A DNA stretch of 59,190 bases from the NCBI RefSeq assembly GCF_900115905.1, contig NZ_FOYD01000015.1, positions 1 through 59,190 on the forward strand, written 5' to 3'. This document shows positions 46,248 to 54,355 of the stretch, piece by piece. Each line of letters opens with the position of its first letter. Position 1 is the stretch's first letter. This DNA comes from Halopseudomonas formosensis (GTDB lineage Bacteria > Pseudomonadota > Gammaproteobacteria > Pseudomonadales > Pseudomonadaceae). The position numbers were made by a program, and so were the translations under genes. The notes under the pieces were generated by a model. The model was not told the origin of the DNA and did not search any database. It saw nothing but the letters and a program-made list of their open reading frames with translations.

Positions 46248-47762
46248 ATGTTCAATCGTATTGGCGTGATCGGCGCTGGCGCCATGGGCCGAGGTATCGC
46301 CCAGCTGTTCGCCAGCAGCGGCCAGCAGGTACTGCTGTTCGATACCCGGGCTGAGGCCATCGAGGATGCCCTGGCGTTCAACCGCAACCTGCTGCAGCGT
46401 CAGCTGGCCAAGGGCAAGCTGAGCGAGGCGGAGTTCGAGGCCACCTGCGCGCGCATGCAGCCCGCCGCAGCGCTGACCGACCTGAAGGACTGCGACCTGG
46501 TGATCGAGGCCATCGTCGAGATCCTCGAGGTCAAGCAGAAGCTGTTCGCCGACCTGGAAGCCATCGTCAGCGAAGGCTGCCTGCTGGCAACCAACACCTC
46601 CTCCCTGTCGGTAACCCGCATCGCCGCCGGCTGCAGCCGCCCCGAGCGGGTGGCCGGTTTCCACTTCTTCAACCCCGTGCCGCTGATGAAGATCGTCGAG
46701 GTGGTCCGCGGTTCGCGTACCGACGAGCGTTACATCAAGGGTCTGGTGGAGCTGGCGGAGAAGGCCGGACACTTCCCGGCGATCACCCCGGACACCCCCG
46801 GCTTCCTGGTCAACCATGCCGGGCGCGCCTTCGGTACCGAAGCCCTGCGCATGCTCAGCGAAGGCGTGGCCACGGTACAGCAGATCGACCGCATCCTGCG
46901 CGACGGCCCGGGCTTCCGCATGGGGCCCTTCGAGCTGTTCGACCTGACCGGCCTGGACGTATCCCACGCGGTGATGGAGTCGGTCTACGAGCAGTTCTAC
47001 CATGATCCACGCTATACCCCGTCCTTCATTGCCGGGCAGCGGGTTGCCGCCGGCCTGCTGGGCCGCAAGACCAGCCAGGGTTTCTACCGCTATGAAGATG
47101 GCCAGAAGATCGAGCAGCCTGAACCGGCCGTCGGCAGCGTGCTGCTCAGCCGCCCCTACTGGCTGCAGAGCGATGACGAGGCACTGCGCAACCAGGTAGC
47201 CCAGGTACTGGCCAACGCCGGTGCCACCCTGGAAACCGGTGAGCAGCCCTCCGCCGAGGCGATCTGCCTGATCACCCCGCTGGGCGAGGACTGCACCGCT
47301 GCCCTGACCCGTCTGGGCCTGCCCGCCGAGCGCACTCTGGCACTGGACAGCTTCGCCAGCTGGGACAAGCGCCGCACCCTGATGCGCCAGCCCGCTGCCG
47401 ACGCCGATGTGGTCGCCCAGGCCCGTCAGGCACTCGGCGCCGACGGCGTACCTGTGGAAGTGATCAACGACTCCCCCGGCTTTGTCATCCAGCGGCTGAT
47501 CGCCAGCGTGGTCAACCTCGGCTGCGAGATCGCGCAGAAGGGCATCGCCACCCCGGACACCCTGGACCGCGCCATCCAGCTCGCCCTCGGCTACCCGAAA
47601 GGCCCGCTGGGCTTTGGCGAACACTACGGCAAGCAGGCGGTACTGACCGTACTCAACAACATGCAGGCGGTGTACGGCGAGCCGCGCTACCGGCCCAGCC
47701 CCTGGCTGCGCCGTCGCGTACAGCTGGGCCTGCCCCTGACCACCCCCGATTTCCAGGAGTAA
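46248..47762 (+). CDS. 3-hydroxyacyl-CoA dehydrogenase, PaaH-like (504 aa)
   Basis: The Rossmann motif GVIGAGAMGRGIAQLFASSG opens the protein, followed by DLVIEAIVE, the catalytic NTSSLS segment and the catalytic His in FHFFNPVPLMKIVEVV. Two C-terminal 3HCDH domains follow (about 185-285 and 410-500), the arrangement of PaaH-type enzymes of about 500 residues, as opposed to the single-domain 280-residue enzymes. It oxidises a 3-hydroxyacyl-CoA with NAD+. GAGGAG precedes the ATG. The thiolase follows after four bases, giving the last two steps of a beta-oxidation round. The preferred chain or acid type cannot be read from the sequence. Confidence 0.9.
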   Translation: MFNRIGVIGAGAMGRGIAQLFASSGQQVLLFDTRAEAIEDALAFNRNLLQRQLAKGKLSEAEFEATCARMQPAAALTDLKDCDLVIEAIVEILEVKQKLFADLEAIVSEGCLLATNTSSLSVTRIAAGCSRPERVAGFHFFNPVPLMKIVEVVRGSRTDERYIKGLVELAEKAGHFPAITPDTPGFLVNHAGRAFGTEALRMLSEGVATVQQIDRILRDGPGFRMGPFELFDLTGLDVSHAVMESVYEQFYHDPRYTPSFIAGQRVAAGLLGRKTSQGFYRYEDGQKIEQPEPAVGSVLLSRPYWLQSDDEALRNQVAQVLANAGATLETGEQPSAEAICLITPLGEDCTAALTRLGLPAERTLALDSFASWDKRRTLMRQPAADADVVAQARQALGADGVPVEVINDSPGFVIQRLIASVVNLGCEIAQKGIATPDTLDRAIQLALGYPKGPLGFGEHYGKQAVLTVLNNMQAVYGEPRYRPSPWLRRRVQLGLPLTTPDFQE

Positions 47763-47766
47763 TTCG

Positions 47767-48966
47767 ATGACTGCCTATATCTATGATGGACTGCGCTCCC
47801 CCTTCGGCCGCCACGCCGGCGCCCTGGCTCCGGTACGTCCGGACGACCTGCTGGCGGAGGTGATCCGTGCCGTGGTGGCACGCAACCCCTTCGACGGCAA
47901 GGACTACGAGGACGTGGTCATGGGCAACACCAACCAGGCCGGTGAAGATGCCCGCAACCTGGCCCGCCACGCCGGCCTGCTGGCCGGCCTGCCCCAGGAA
48001 GTGGCCGGCGTGACCGTCAACCGCCTGTGCGGCTCCGGCCTGGCCGCCATCCTCGATGCCGCCCGGGCGGTCAAGGCTGGTGAAGGCGAGCTGTTCGTCG
48101 CCGGTGGCGCCGAGAGCATGAGCCGTGCCCCCTTCGTCATCGCCAAGAGCGAAAGCCCCTACTCCCGGGATTTCCGCGCCTTCGACAGCACCATTGGTGC
48201 GCGCTTCCCCAACCCCAAGGTGGAGAAGCAGTACGGTGACGACACCATGCCGCAGACCGCCGATAACGTGGCTGCCGAGCTGGGCATTACCCGGGAAGAG
48301 GCCGACACCTACGCTGCCCGCAGCCAGGCACTGTACGAGAAGGCCCGTGCCGAGGGCTTCTTCGCCGAGGAGATCCACCCCATCGAGGTTCCCCAGGGCC
48401 GCAAGAAGCCGAACAAGGTAGTGGATCAGGACGAACACCCGCGCCCGTCCAGCGACATGGCCGCCCTGTCCGGTCTGCGTCCGCTGTTCGAAGGCGGTGT
48501 AGTGACTGCGGGCAACGCTTCGGGGGTCAACGACGGTGCCGCCGCGCTGATCATCGGCAGCCAGGCCATCGGTGAGAAATACGGCGTCAAGCCCCGCGGC
48601 CGCATCCTCGCCGGCGCAGTTTCCGGCGTTGCCCCGCGGGTCATGGGTCTGGGTCCGGTGGAAGCCTGCAAGAAGGCACTGGCCCGCGCCGGTCTGACCC
48701 TGGATGACATGGACGTGATCGAGATCAACGAGGCCTTCGCCTCCCAGGTGCTGGGCTGCGCCAAGTTGCTGGGCATCGCCTTCGACGACCCGCGCCTGAA
48801 CCCCAACGGGGGTGCCATCGCCGTCGGCCACCCGCTGGGCGCCTCCGGAGCCCGCCTGACCCTGACCGCCCTGCGCCAGCTCGAGCGTACCGGCAAGCGC
48901 TACGCGCTGGTCAGCCTGTGCATCGGCCTGGGCCAGGGTGTGGCAGCGGTGATCGAGCGGGTCTGA
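47767..48966 (+). CDS. Acetyl-CoA C-acyltransferase (thiolase), 3-oxoadipyl-CoA-thiolase-like (399 aa)
   Basis: The N-terminus IYDGLRSPFGRHAGALAPVR resembles PcaF/PaaJ-type thiolases. The nucleophile Cys is in VNRLCGSGLAAI (near residue 90), the His is in GGAIAVGHPLGASGAR, and the second Cys is in SLCIGLGQG, with Leu where many thiolases have Gly. GAESMSRAPF is also present. It cleaves 3-oxoacyl-CoA to acetyl-CoA and a shortened acyl-CoA. The resemblance to 3-oxoadipyl-CoA thiolases hints at a dicarboxylic substrate. Second gene of the operon; AGGAG lies before the ATG. Hairpins follow. Confidence 0.9.
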   Translation: MTAYIYDGLRSPFGRHAGALAPVRPDDLLAEVIRAVVARNPFDGKDYEDVVMGNTNQAGEDARNLARHAGLLAGLPQEVAGVTVNRLCGSGLAAILDAARAVKAGEGELFVAGGAESMSRAPFVIAKSESPYSRDFRAFDSTIGARFPNPKVEKQYGDDTMPQTADNVAAELGITREEADTYAARSQALYEKARAEGFFAEEIHPIEVPQGRKKPNKVVDQDEHPRPSSDMAALSGLRPLFEGGVVTAGNASGVNDGAAALIIGSQAIGEKYGVKPRGRILAGAVSGVAPRVMGLGPVEACKKALARAGLTLDDMDVIEINEAFASQVLGCAKLLGIAFDDPRLNPNGGAIAVGHPLGASGARLTLTALRQLERTGKRYALVSLCIGLGQGVAAVIERV

Positions 48967-48979
48967 CCGCCCTTGTCTC

Positions 48980-49095
48980 CCTTCCTCCGAGGACCAAGGG
49001 GGAAGGCCGTGCGTCGGGTTACCTCGTGCTTATCGGGTAACGGCGACCTGCTCCCTTCTCCCCTTTGCGGGAGAGGGGCGGGGGTGAGGGAAGGG
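48980..49095. repeat. Three consecutive intergenic stem-loops after the thiolase gene
   Basis: CCTTCC (48980-48985) can pair with GGAAGG (49001-49006). GTTACC (49018-49023) pairs with GGTAAC (49036-49041). TCTCCC (49057-49062) pairs with GGGAGA (49069-49074), enclosed by CCCTT/AAGGG (49053-49057/49091-49095, sharing one base). The last element resembles the widespread CTCCC-GCAA-GGGAG intergenic palindromes of proteobacteria. No U-tract follows. The 212-base gap holds nothing else I recognise except the start region of the next gene. Confidence 0.5.
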
Positions 49096-49178
49096 AACAG
49101 CCAGCACCGGCCTTCTGACCACCCCCCAACCTCTGCTATGGTTACCCCCTGCCCGCTAACAGAACCGGAAGCGCTCCG

Positions 49179-49475
49179 ATGCATGTAGATACCAACCCCT
49201 TCGAATGGCTCGGTCAGGCCTTCGGCACCCTGGTCCGGCTGATCGTGGATGCCCTGTCCTGGCTGTTCAACCTGCTCAGCGGCGCCAGCAGCGCGTTCGT
49301 CAATGGTTTTTCCCGGGCGCTGGGGGTGGACAGCAGCCTGCTCAGCATCGCCTTTGTGGTTCTGGGTCTGTTCCTCATCTATCTGGGCTTCAGCTCACTG
49401 ATCAAGAAACGTCTGATCCGTGGTGTCATCTGGTTGCTGCTCGGCCTCTGGCTGCTCAGCAGCCTGATCCGCTGA
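49179..49475 (+). CDS. Small two-span membrane protein of unknown function (98 aa)
   Basis: The protein starts MHVDTNPFEWLGQAFG. An amphipathic stretch (LVRLIVDALSWLFNLL) is followed by two clear membrane spans (SIAFVVLGLFLIYLGFSSLI and LIRGVIWLLLGLWLLSSLI) separated by KKR, a strong positive-inside turn. I recognise no family. It lies 33 bases before the PEBP gene and may share its transcript. Confidence 0.65.
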   Translation: MHVDTNPFEWLGQAFGTLVRLIVDALSWLFNLLSGASSAFVNGFSRALGVDSSLLSIAFVVLGLFLIYLGFSSLIKKRLIRGVIWLLLGLWLLSSLIR

Positions 49476-49508
49476 TCCCGACCTTTCACGCCAACCTGGA
49501 GGTATCCC

Positions 49509-49991
49509 ATGGGTTTTGCCCTGAATCTCGACCTGCAACTGACCAGCAGCGCCTTCGCCAACGACGGCGCCATTCCGCGCAAGCACACCGGCGAGGGCGA
49601 GGACGTCTCCCCCGCGCTGAGCTGGAGCGGTGCGCCGGCCGGTACAAAAAGCTTCGCGGTGATCTGCCATGACCCGGATGCGCCGCTGGTATCAGCCAAT
49701 GGCACCTACGGCTTCGTGCACTGGGTGCATTACAACATTCCCGCCGATGTGACCTCGCTGCCGGAGGGCTGCAAGCAGCACACCGATGGCCCGACCAACT
49801 TCGGCAAGAGCGCCTACGGTGGCCCCATGCCGCCGGAAGGGCATGGTCAGCACAAGTACTACTTCTGGATTCTGGCGCTGGACTGCGAGCCGAATCTGGA
49901 TGAGGGCCTGGACATGTGGCAACTGCTCGCCAGGGTCGAGCCCCACACCCTGGCCATGAACCGTCTGGTCGGCACCTACCAGCGCGGCTGA
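49509..49991 (+). CDS. YbhB/YbcL-family (PEBP-like) protein (160 aa)
   Basis: A phosphatidylethanolamine-binding/Raf-kinase-inhibitor-like fold: SPALSWSGAPAGTKSFAVIC, HDPDAP, FVHWVHYNIPADVTSLPEG and GPMPPEGHGQHKYYFWILAL, all conserved in the bacterial YbhB group. It has no signal peptide, unlike YbcL. Function in bacteria is unsettled. GGAGG lies before the ATG. Confidence 0.9.
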   Translation: MGFALNLDLQLTSSAFANDGAIPRKHTGEGEDVSPALSWSGAPAGTKSFAVICHDPDAPLVSANGTYGFVHWVHYNIPADVTSLPEGCKQHTDGPTNFGKSAYGGPMPPEGHGQHKYYFWILALDCEPNLDEGLDMWQLLARVEPHTLAMNRLVGTYQRG

Positions 49992-50139
49992 TACGCCCTG
50001 GGCGAGCGAAAGACGGCTCGCCCATCGCGGCCCTCAGCCCGTGTATGACGGCGGATTCACGCGGTCATATCACCTTGCCGCCCCTTCCCGCGCCCCCTAG
50101 CATGGGACCCTCAGCAAGCCTGCCAACGGATAATCAACA

Positions 50140-50940
50140 ATGAGTAGCCATGCCTTCGATCAGGCCATTGCCCTGACCCCGGTTGCGCCCAATCTATATA
50201 AAGGAAGCACCAGCGACGCCTTCAAGAACATGGTCGGCCCCTTTGGCGGACTGACTGCGGCCATTTTGCTCAATGCGGTACTGCAGCACCCCGAACGCCT
50301 GGGGGACCCGGTGTCGCTGACGGTGAACTTTGCCGGCCCGGTGGCCGATGGCGACTTCGAGGTCGAGGCCACGCCGCTGCGCACCAATCGCTCGACCCAG
50401 CACTGGCTGTTGCTGCAGAAGCAGAACGGCGAGGTGGTCACCAGCGCCACCGCTTTCTTCGCCAACCGCCGCGAGACCCTGTCGGAACAGCAGCTGGCCG
50501 CGCCCCAGGCGCCCGCACCGACCAGCCTGCAGCGCGTCGATCTGAGCATCCGCAACTGGTTCAAGCAGTACGACTTCCGTTTCGTGCGCGGCGTCCCCTT
50601 CTCCCGCCGCCCCGAGGATGAGCCGGAGACCGAGTCCCTGCTGTGGGTGCGCGACTACCCCGAGCGGGCGCTGGATTTCGCCTCCCTGACCGCCCTGGGG
50701 GATGTATTCGCGCCGCGGGTCTTCCTGCTGCGCCAGAGCTTTACGCCCTCGGGTACCGTGAGCATGACCCACTACTTCCACGCCACCGGCGAGGAGTTGC
50801 TGCAGGCCAGCGGCTTCCTGCTGGGGCAGGCGCGGGCTACCCGGCTGCACCGCAACTATGCCGACCAGATCGCCCACCTGTGGTCGGAGGATGGCGTACT
50901 GCTGCTGACCAGCACCCAGTCGGTGTATTTCAAGGAATAG
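50140..50940 (+). CDS. Acyl-CoA thioesterase, double-hotdog type (266 aa)
   Basis: Two hotdog halves. The first has NMVGPFGGLTAAILLNAVLQ, then VSLTVNFAGPVADGDFEV and an RSTQHWLLLQKQNGEVVTSA strand. The second has ASLTALGDVFAPRV and VSMTHYFHATGEELLQ, as in TesB-like (4HBT_3) thioesterases. It would release CoA from acyl-CoAs in the cytosol. It lies between the PEBP gene and the convergent crotonase/ligase pair and may be an overflow valve of the neighbouring beta-oxidation cluster; there is no IclR-type palindrome upstream, so membership of the regulon is unsupported. Confidence 0.82.
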   Translation: MSSHAFDQAIALTPVAPNLYKGSTSDAFKNMVGPFGGLTAAILLNAVLQHPERLGDPVSLTVNFAGPVADGDFEVEATPLRTNRSTQHWLLLQKQNGEVVTSATAFFANRRETLSEQQLAAPQAPAPTSLQRVDLSIRNWFKQYDFRFVRGVPFSRRPEDEPETESLLWVRDYPERALDFASLTALGDVFAPRVFLLRQSFTPSGTVSMTHYFHATGEELLQASGFLLGQARATRLHRNYADQIAHLWSEDGVLLLTSTQSVYFKE

Positions 50941-50942
50941 CA

Positions 50943-50976
50943 ATAAAAGGAAGGACCGGGCGCCCTGGCCCGGTCC
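50943..50976 (-). terminator. Intrinsic terminator of the crotonase/ligase operon
   Basis: GGACCGGG (50953-50960) pairs with CCCGGTCC (50969-50976). Read on the minus strand it is followed by TTCCTTTTATTG, a U-rich tail, six bases past the crotonase stop. On the plus strand there is no U-tract, but the hairpin may also slow read-through from the thioesterase gene. Confidence 0.75.
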
Positions 50977-50982
50977 GGGTGA

Positions 50983-51657
50983 TCAGCCGCGAACGCCGGT
51001 CAGCGCCGCCATCACGTCCGCCCGCAACGGGGCGTTGAGCAACAGACGGGTCTCCCGGTAAGCCTTGCGATCCAGAGCCGCCAGTTCCCGCACCTTCACC
51101 CTGGCCCGCTCCAGCAACTCACCGCCGGTAGCCAGCTCATCATAGAACCCCGCCTCCAGCGCCTGCTGCGGGTCCAGCACCTGGGCCTGCAGGGCGCAGC
51201 GGTTGAGCCATTGCGGTGCCAGACGACGCGCCTGGGGCATGGCGGCATCGGGCATGGTCATGCCGATGGCCACTTCGTTCAGGGCGATATTGAAGGCACC
51301 GGCGGCACCGATGCGGTAGTCGGCCAGCAGCAGCATGAAGGCCGCCTTGGCCATGGCATGGCCGGTGCTGGCAATCACCACCGGCGCCGGGTAATCCAGC
51401 AGTGCCAGTGTCAGACGATCACCGGCGGCACGCATGGCATCACAGGCCGGGCCGCCGGCGGCGATCAGCCTGCGATCATAGCCAGCGCTCAGGACACCGG
51501 CACGGCCGTAGATCAGCAGCGCCGCCTCTGCGGCGCGGGCCTGATCGATGGCGGCCAGCAGAGCCTCGAGCATCTGCTCCGACAGGGCATTGACCTTGCC
51601 ATCGTCCAGGGCGATTTCCGCCACGCCCTCGGCGAGGGTCAGAGTCAGCGCGCTCAT
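50983..51657 (-). CDS. Enoyl-CoA hydratase/isomerase (crotonase) family protein (224 aa)
   Basis: A short crotonase: AEIALDDGKVNALSEQM at the N-terminus, the oxyanion-hole segment GVLSAGYDRRLI, and GHAMAKAAFMLLLADYRIGA followed by FNIALNEVAIGM. The usual catalytic glutamates of hydratases are not evident at the expected GxGxE position (MAKAAF instead of GGGxEL), so it may be an isomerase or a divergent hydratase. The start at 51657 (MSALTLTLAEGVAEI) overlaps the ligase stop as ATGA; the 43-codon upstream extension is a frame shadow of the ligase. Confidence 0.83.
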   Translation of the reverse strand: MSALTLTLAEGVAEIALDDGKVNALSEQMLEALLAAIDQARAAEAALLIYGRAGVLSAGYDRRLIAAGGPACDAMRAAGDRLTLALLDYPAPVVIASTGHAMAKAAFMLLLADYRIGAAGAFNIALNEVAIGMTMPDAAMPQARRLAPQWLNRCALQAQVLDPQQALEAGFYDELATGGELLERARVKVRELAALDRKAYRETRLLLNAPLRADVMAALTGVRG

Positions 51658-53279
51658 GCGCCGGCCTGCGCTCTGGCTTCGTCGCGCAGCACCCGGCGCA
51701 GCAGCTTGCCCACCGTGGACTTGGGCAGATCTTCGCGGATCTCGACAAAGCTCGGTACCTTGTACCCGGTGAGCTGCTCGCGGCAATGGGCGATGATCTC
51801 GGCCTCGGTCAGATTGCGGTCATGCAGGCTGACATACAGCTTGATCGCTTCACCCTTGCGCTCATCGGGCACGCCCACGGCAACACACTCGCGGATGCCG
51901 GGGTGGCGCATGACCGCGTCCTCCACGTCATTGGGATAGACGTTGAAACCGGAGACCAGAATCATGTCCTTCTTGCGGTCGACCAGCTTGAGGAAGCCGT
52001 CCTCGTCGATCACACCGATGTCGCCGGTCTTCAGCCAGCCGTCCGTGGTCAGCACTTCCGCGGTGGCCTCGGGACGCTGCCAGTAGCCGAGCATGACCTG
52101 GGGGCCGCGGATCCACAGCTCACCGGCCTCGCCGGAGGGCAGCTCGTTGCCGTTGTCATCAACGATCTTCATCTCGGTGTCTACTACCGCCTGACCGATG
52201 AAGCCTTCCTTATAGGGCGTGTTGGCGGTGGAGGCGACCACCACCGGCGAGGTCTCGGTCATGCCGAAGCCTTCACGGACCACAGCACCGGTGCGCTCGA
52301 ACCAGCGCTCGGCCACAGCCACGTTCAGCGGCGCGCCGCCGGAGTTGACCCATTTCAGGTGACTGAAATCCAGGCTGTCGAATTCGGGGTGCGCCATCAG
52401 CGACACGAACAGGGAGTTGATGCCGGTCAGCAGGGTGACCCGATGCCGCTTCATGTCGGCAATCATGCTGTCCAGATCGCGGGGGTTGGTGATCAGCACG
52501 CTGTTGAAGCCGGTAAAGACCGAGGCCAGGCAGTTCGCGGTAAAGGCGAAGATATGGTACAGCGGCAGCGGCGACACCCGCGTTTCGTTGCCGTACTGGA
52601 CTTCACCCGGCTGGATGATGCTGACCGCCTGCAGGACGTTGCACAGCAGGTTGCGGTGGGTGAGCATCGCGCCCTTGGAGACGCCGGTGGTGCCGCCGGT
52701 GTACTGCAGTACGGCGATATCATCCAGACCACGCTCGGGTTCGACCTCCGGGAGGGTTCGACCGACGGCCAGGGCCTTCATGAAACGGCTCACGTCGGCG
52801 GCGTCGCTCTGCTCCTGGGGGTTGCGCCAGTCATCCACGCTGGTCACGATCAGATGCTCGATCTGCGTGTCCGCCTGGATGCCACGCACCAGCGGAACCA
52901 GCTTGTCCAGTACCACCACGGCACGGGCACCGGCGTCGCTGAACTGGTGGCGGGTCTCGGGAGCGGTGTACTGGGGATTGGTATTGACGATGACCAGTCC
53001 GGCCTTGAGCGCACCGAAGATGGTGACCACGTACTGCAGCAGGTTGGGCAGCTGGATTGCCAGACGATCACCGGGTTGCAACCCGACCTCGTGCCGCAGA
53101 TAGCGGGCAAAGGCATCGGCGTGCTCGCGCAGGGCGATGAAACTCACCGAATCCGCGCCGCAGGAGAATGCCGGTTTGTCCCCATAATCACGACAGGCCT
53201 GCTCCAACAGGTGATACAGGTTGGTGTGGCCGAGTTCGGCCAGCTGGCGGGCAACAACGCAGGATTCAGGACTGGACAT
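51654..53279 (-). CDS. Long/medium-chain acyl-CoA synthetase, FadD-like (541 aa)
   Basis: An ANL-superfamily ligase: P-loop YTGGTTGVSKGAMLTHRNL, GFGMTETSP, GELWIRGPQVMLGYW, TGDIGVIDEDGFLKLVDRKK and the C-terminal lysine motif STVGKLLRR. It activates a carboxylic acid to its CoA thioester at the expense of ATP, the entry step of the pathway encoded around it. A palindromic operator lies 25 bases before its start, shared with the divergent iclR. Co-translated with the crotonase (ATGA). The chain type cannot be derived; a dicarboxylate ligase (PimA-like) is possible. Confidence 0.9.
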   Translation of the reverse strand: MSSPESCVVARQLAELGHTNLYHLLEQACRDYGDKPAFSCGADSVSFIALREHADAFARYLRHEVGLQPGDRLAIQLPNLLQYVVTIFGALKAGLVIVNTNPQYTAPETRHQFSDAGARAVVVLDKLVPLVRGIQADTQIEHLIVTSVDDWRNPQEQSDAADVSRFMKALAVGRTLPEVEPERGLDDIAVLQYTGGTTGVSKGAMLTHRNLLCNVLQAVSIIQPGEVQYGNETRVSPLPLYHIFAFTANCLASVFTGFNSVLITNPRDLDSMIADMKRHRVTLLTGINSLFVSLMAHPEFDSLDFSHLKWVNSGGAPLNVAVAERWFERTGAVVREGFGMTETSPVVVASTANTPYKEGFIGQAVVDTEMKIVDDNGNELPSGEAGELWIRGPQVMLGYWQRPEATAEVLTTDGWLKTGDIGVIDEDGFLKLVDRKKDMILVSGFNVYPNDVEDAVMRHPGIRECVAVGVPDERKGEAIKLYVSLHDRNLTEAEIIAHCREQLTGYKVPSFVEIREDLPKSTVGKLLRRVLRDEARAQAGA

Positions 53280-53303
53280 CGGAACCTCTTTATTGGACTA
53301 TTA

Positions 53304-53318
53304 TTTTGCTGTGCGAAA
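53304..53318. promoter_or_regulatory. Candidate IclR-family operator, copy 2 (ligase side)
   Basis: TTTTGCTGTGCGAAA matches copy 1 with one changed arm position (T-G pair). On the minus strand a TAGAAT -10 (53344-53339; 5/6 to consensus) lies 21 bases upstream, so the site again falls just after the predicted start of transcription of the acyl-CoA synthetase gene. Confidence 0.6.
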
Positions 53319-53414
53319 CGCAATACCAAAAAGATGCTATTCTATTCGCCTTAGCTGTGCAATCATCTGAACAAATCAAAACAATCTGCCTCCGGATGTC
53401 TGCACTCAGGTAAA

Positions 53415-53429
53415 TTCCGCGTAGCGAAA
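53415..53429. promoter_or_regulatory. Candidate IclR-family operator, copy 3 (iclR side)
   Basis: TTCCGCGTAGCGAAA: the right arm GCGAAA is perfect and the left arm has one mismatch. It overlaps a possible -10 (TAAATT, 53411-53416) and lies 48 bases before the regulator's ATG, as expected for autoregulation. Confidence 0.55.
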
Positions 53430-53476
53430 TAACAATAAAGACTTCACGGATACATCTATCAAGGTACGCATTTTCA

Positions 53477-54262
53477 ATGAACGACGATCAGATCGAGCAG
53501 AGCCCGGTAAAGGACCGCAAATTTGTCGAGGCGCTGTCGCGCGGACTGGATGTCCTGCGGGCCTTCAGCCAGGGCGCGGTGGTCATGGGCAACCAGGATA
53601 TCGCCCGGATTACCGGCCTGCCGAAGCCCACGGTTTCGCGCATGACCTACACCCTGACCAAGCTCGGTTATCTCTCCTATTCCCCGCAGCTGGAGAAGTA
53701 CCAGCTCGACTCCGGCGTGCTCGCGCTGGGTTATGCCTATGTATCGAACCTGCGGGTCCGACAGCTGGCCAAGCCCTACCTCGACGAGTTCGCCCGCAAC
53801 ACCAACACCTCGGTCGGCCTGACCTGCCGTGATCGTCTGTCCATGATCTACGTGGAGAACTGCCGCCCCGCCGAAGTGACCTCGCTGCGCATGGACGTCG
53901 GCGTCCGCCTGCCTCTGGCCACTACCGCCGCCGGCCGCGCCTATCTGGCCGCAATGAAGGAAGAGGAACGGCGCCATGTGATGAGCTCGCTGGCCAGCCG
54001 CAACCCGGACAACTGGCCGGAGCTGGAGAAGCAGCTGGAACAGGCCTTCGCCGATTATCAGAAGTACGGCTTCTGCCTGTCCCTCGGCGACTGGGACCGC
54101 AACGTCAATGCCGCCGGCGTACCCCTGCACCTGCAGGACGGCACCCTCATGGCCCTGACCTGCGGCGCACCGACCTATCTGGTGTCCGAGGACAAGGTCA
54201 AGAACCAGCTGGCACATCAGCTGGCCATTCTGGCCCGGGACATCGAAAGACTGGGCGTCTGA
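53477..54262 (+). CDS. IclR-family transcriptional regulator (261 aa)
   Basis: The N-terminal winged helix-turn-helix spans about residues 15-80: SRGLDVLRAFSQGAVVMGNQ, then DIARITGLPKPTVSRMTYTL, then TKLGYL. The C-terminal IclR effector domain (about 90-255) has TSVGLTCRDRLSMIYVENC, VGVRLPLATTAAGRAYLAAM and ALTCGAPTYL. IclR-family proteins bind 15-bp palindromes as dimers or tetramers and respond to pathway intermediates. It is divergent from the ligase operon, upstream of the fadB-like operon and 6 kb from the dehydrogenase/thiolase operon; all of them carry similar palindromes, which makes it their likely controller. Confidence 0.92.
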   Translation: MNDDQIEQSPVKDRKFVEALSRGLDVLRAFSQGAVVMGNQDIARITGLPKPTVSRMTYTLTKLGYLSYSPQLEKYQLDSGVLALGYAYVSNLRVRQLAKPYLDEFARNTNTSVGLTCRDRLSMIYVENCRPAEVTSLRMDVGVRLPLATTAAGRAYLAAMKEEERRHVMSSLASRNPDNWPELEKQLEQAFADYQKYGFCLSLGDWDRNVNAAGVPLHLQDGTLMALTCGAPTYLVSEDKVKNQLAHQLAILARDIERLGV

Positions 54263-54277
54263 TCATCAACGCCCCTT

Positions 54278-54303
54278 ATGCCCCACCATTTAGCGGGGGG
54301 CAT
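54278..54303 (+). terminator. Stem-loop after iclR
   Basis: ATGCCCC (54278-54284) pairs with GGGGCAT (54297-54303) with a 12-base loop, 15 bases after the iclR stop. There is no U-run; it overlaps the -35 region of the next promoter. Probably a weak terminator. Confidence 0.5.
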
Positions 54304-54331
54304 CGACAACGCTCTGCAAGTTTTGTATTTT
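54303..54331 (+). promoter_or_regulatory. Promoter of the fadB-like/acyl-CoA dehydrogenase operon
   Basis: TCGACA (54303-54308; 5/6 to TTGACA), a 17-base spacer and TATTTT (54326-54331; 4/6 to TATAAT). Predicted start near 54338. The -10 overlaps one palindrome and the start is followed by a second. Confidence 0.5.
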
Positions 54332-54342
54332 GCCATGCGAAA
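54328..54342. promoter_or_regulatory. Candidate IclR-family operator, copy 4
   Basis: TTTTGCCATGCGAAA, overlapping the -10 region and start of the fadB-like operon. Its right arm also forms GAAAC-ATG-GTTTC (54339-54351), which would fit a PsrA-type site, so two regulators may compete here. Confidence 0.6.
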
Positions 54343-54355
54343 CATGGTTTCATTA

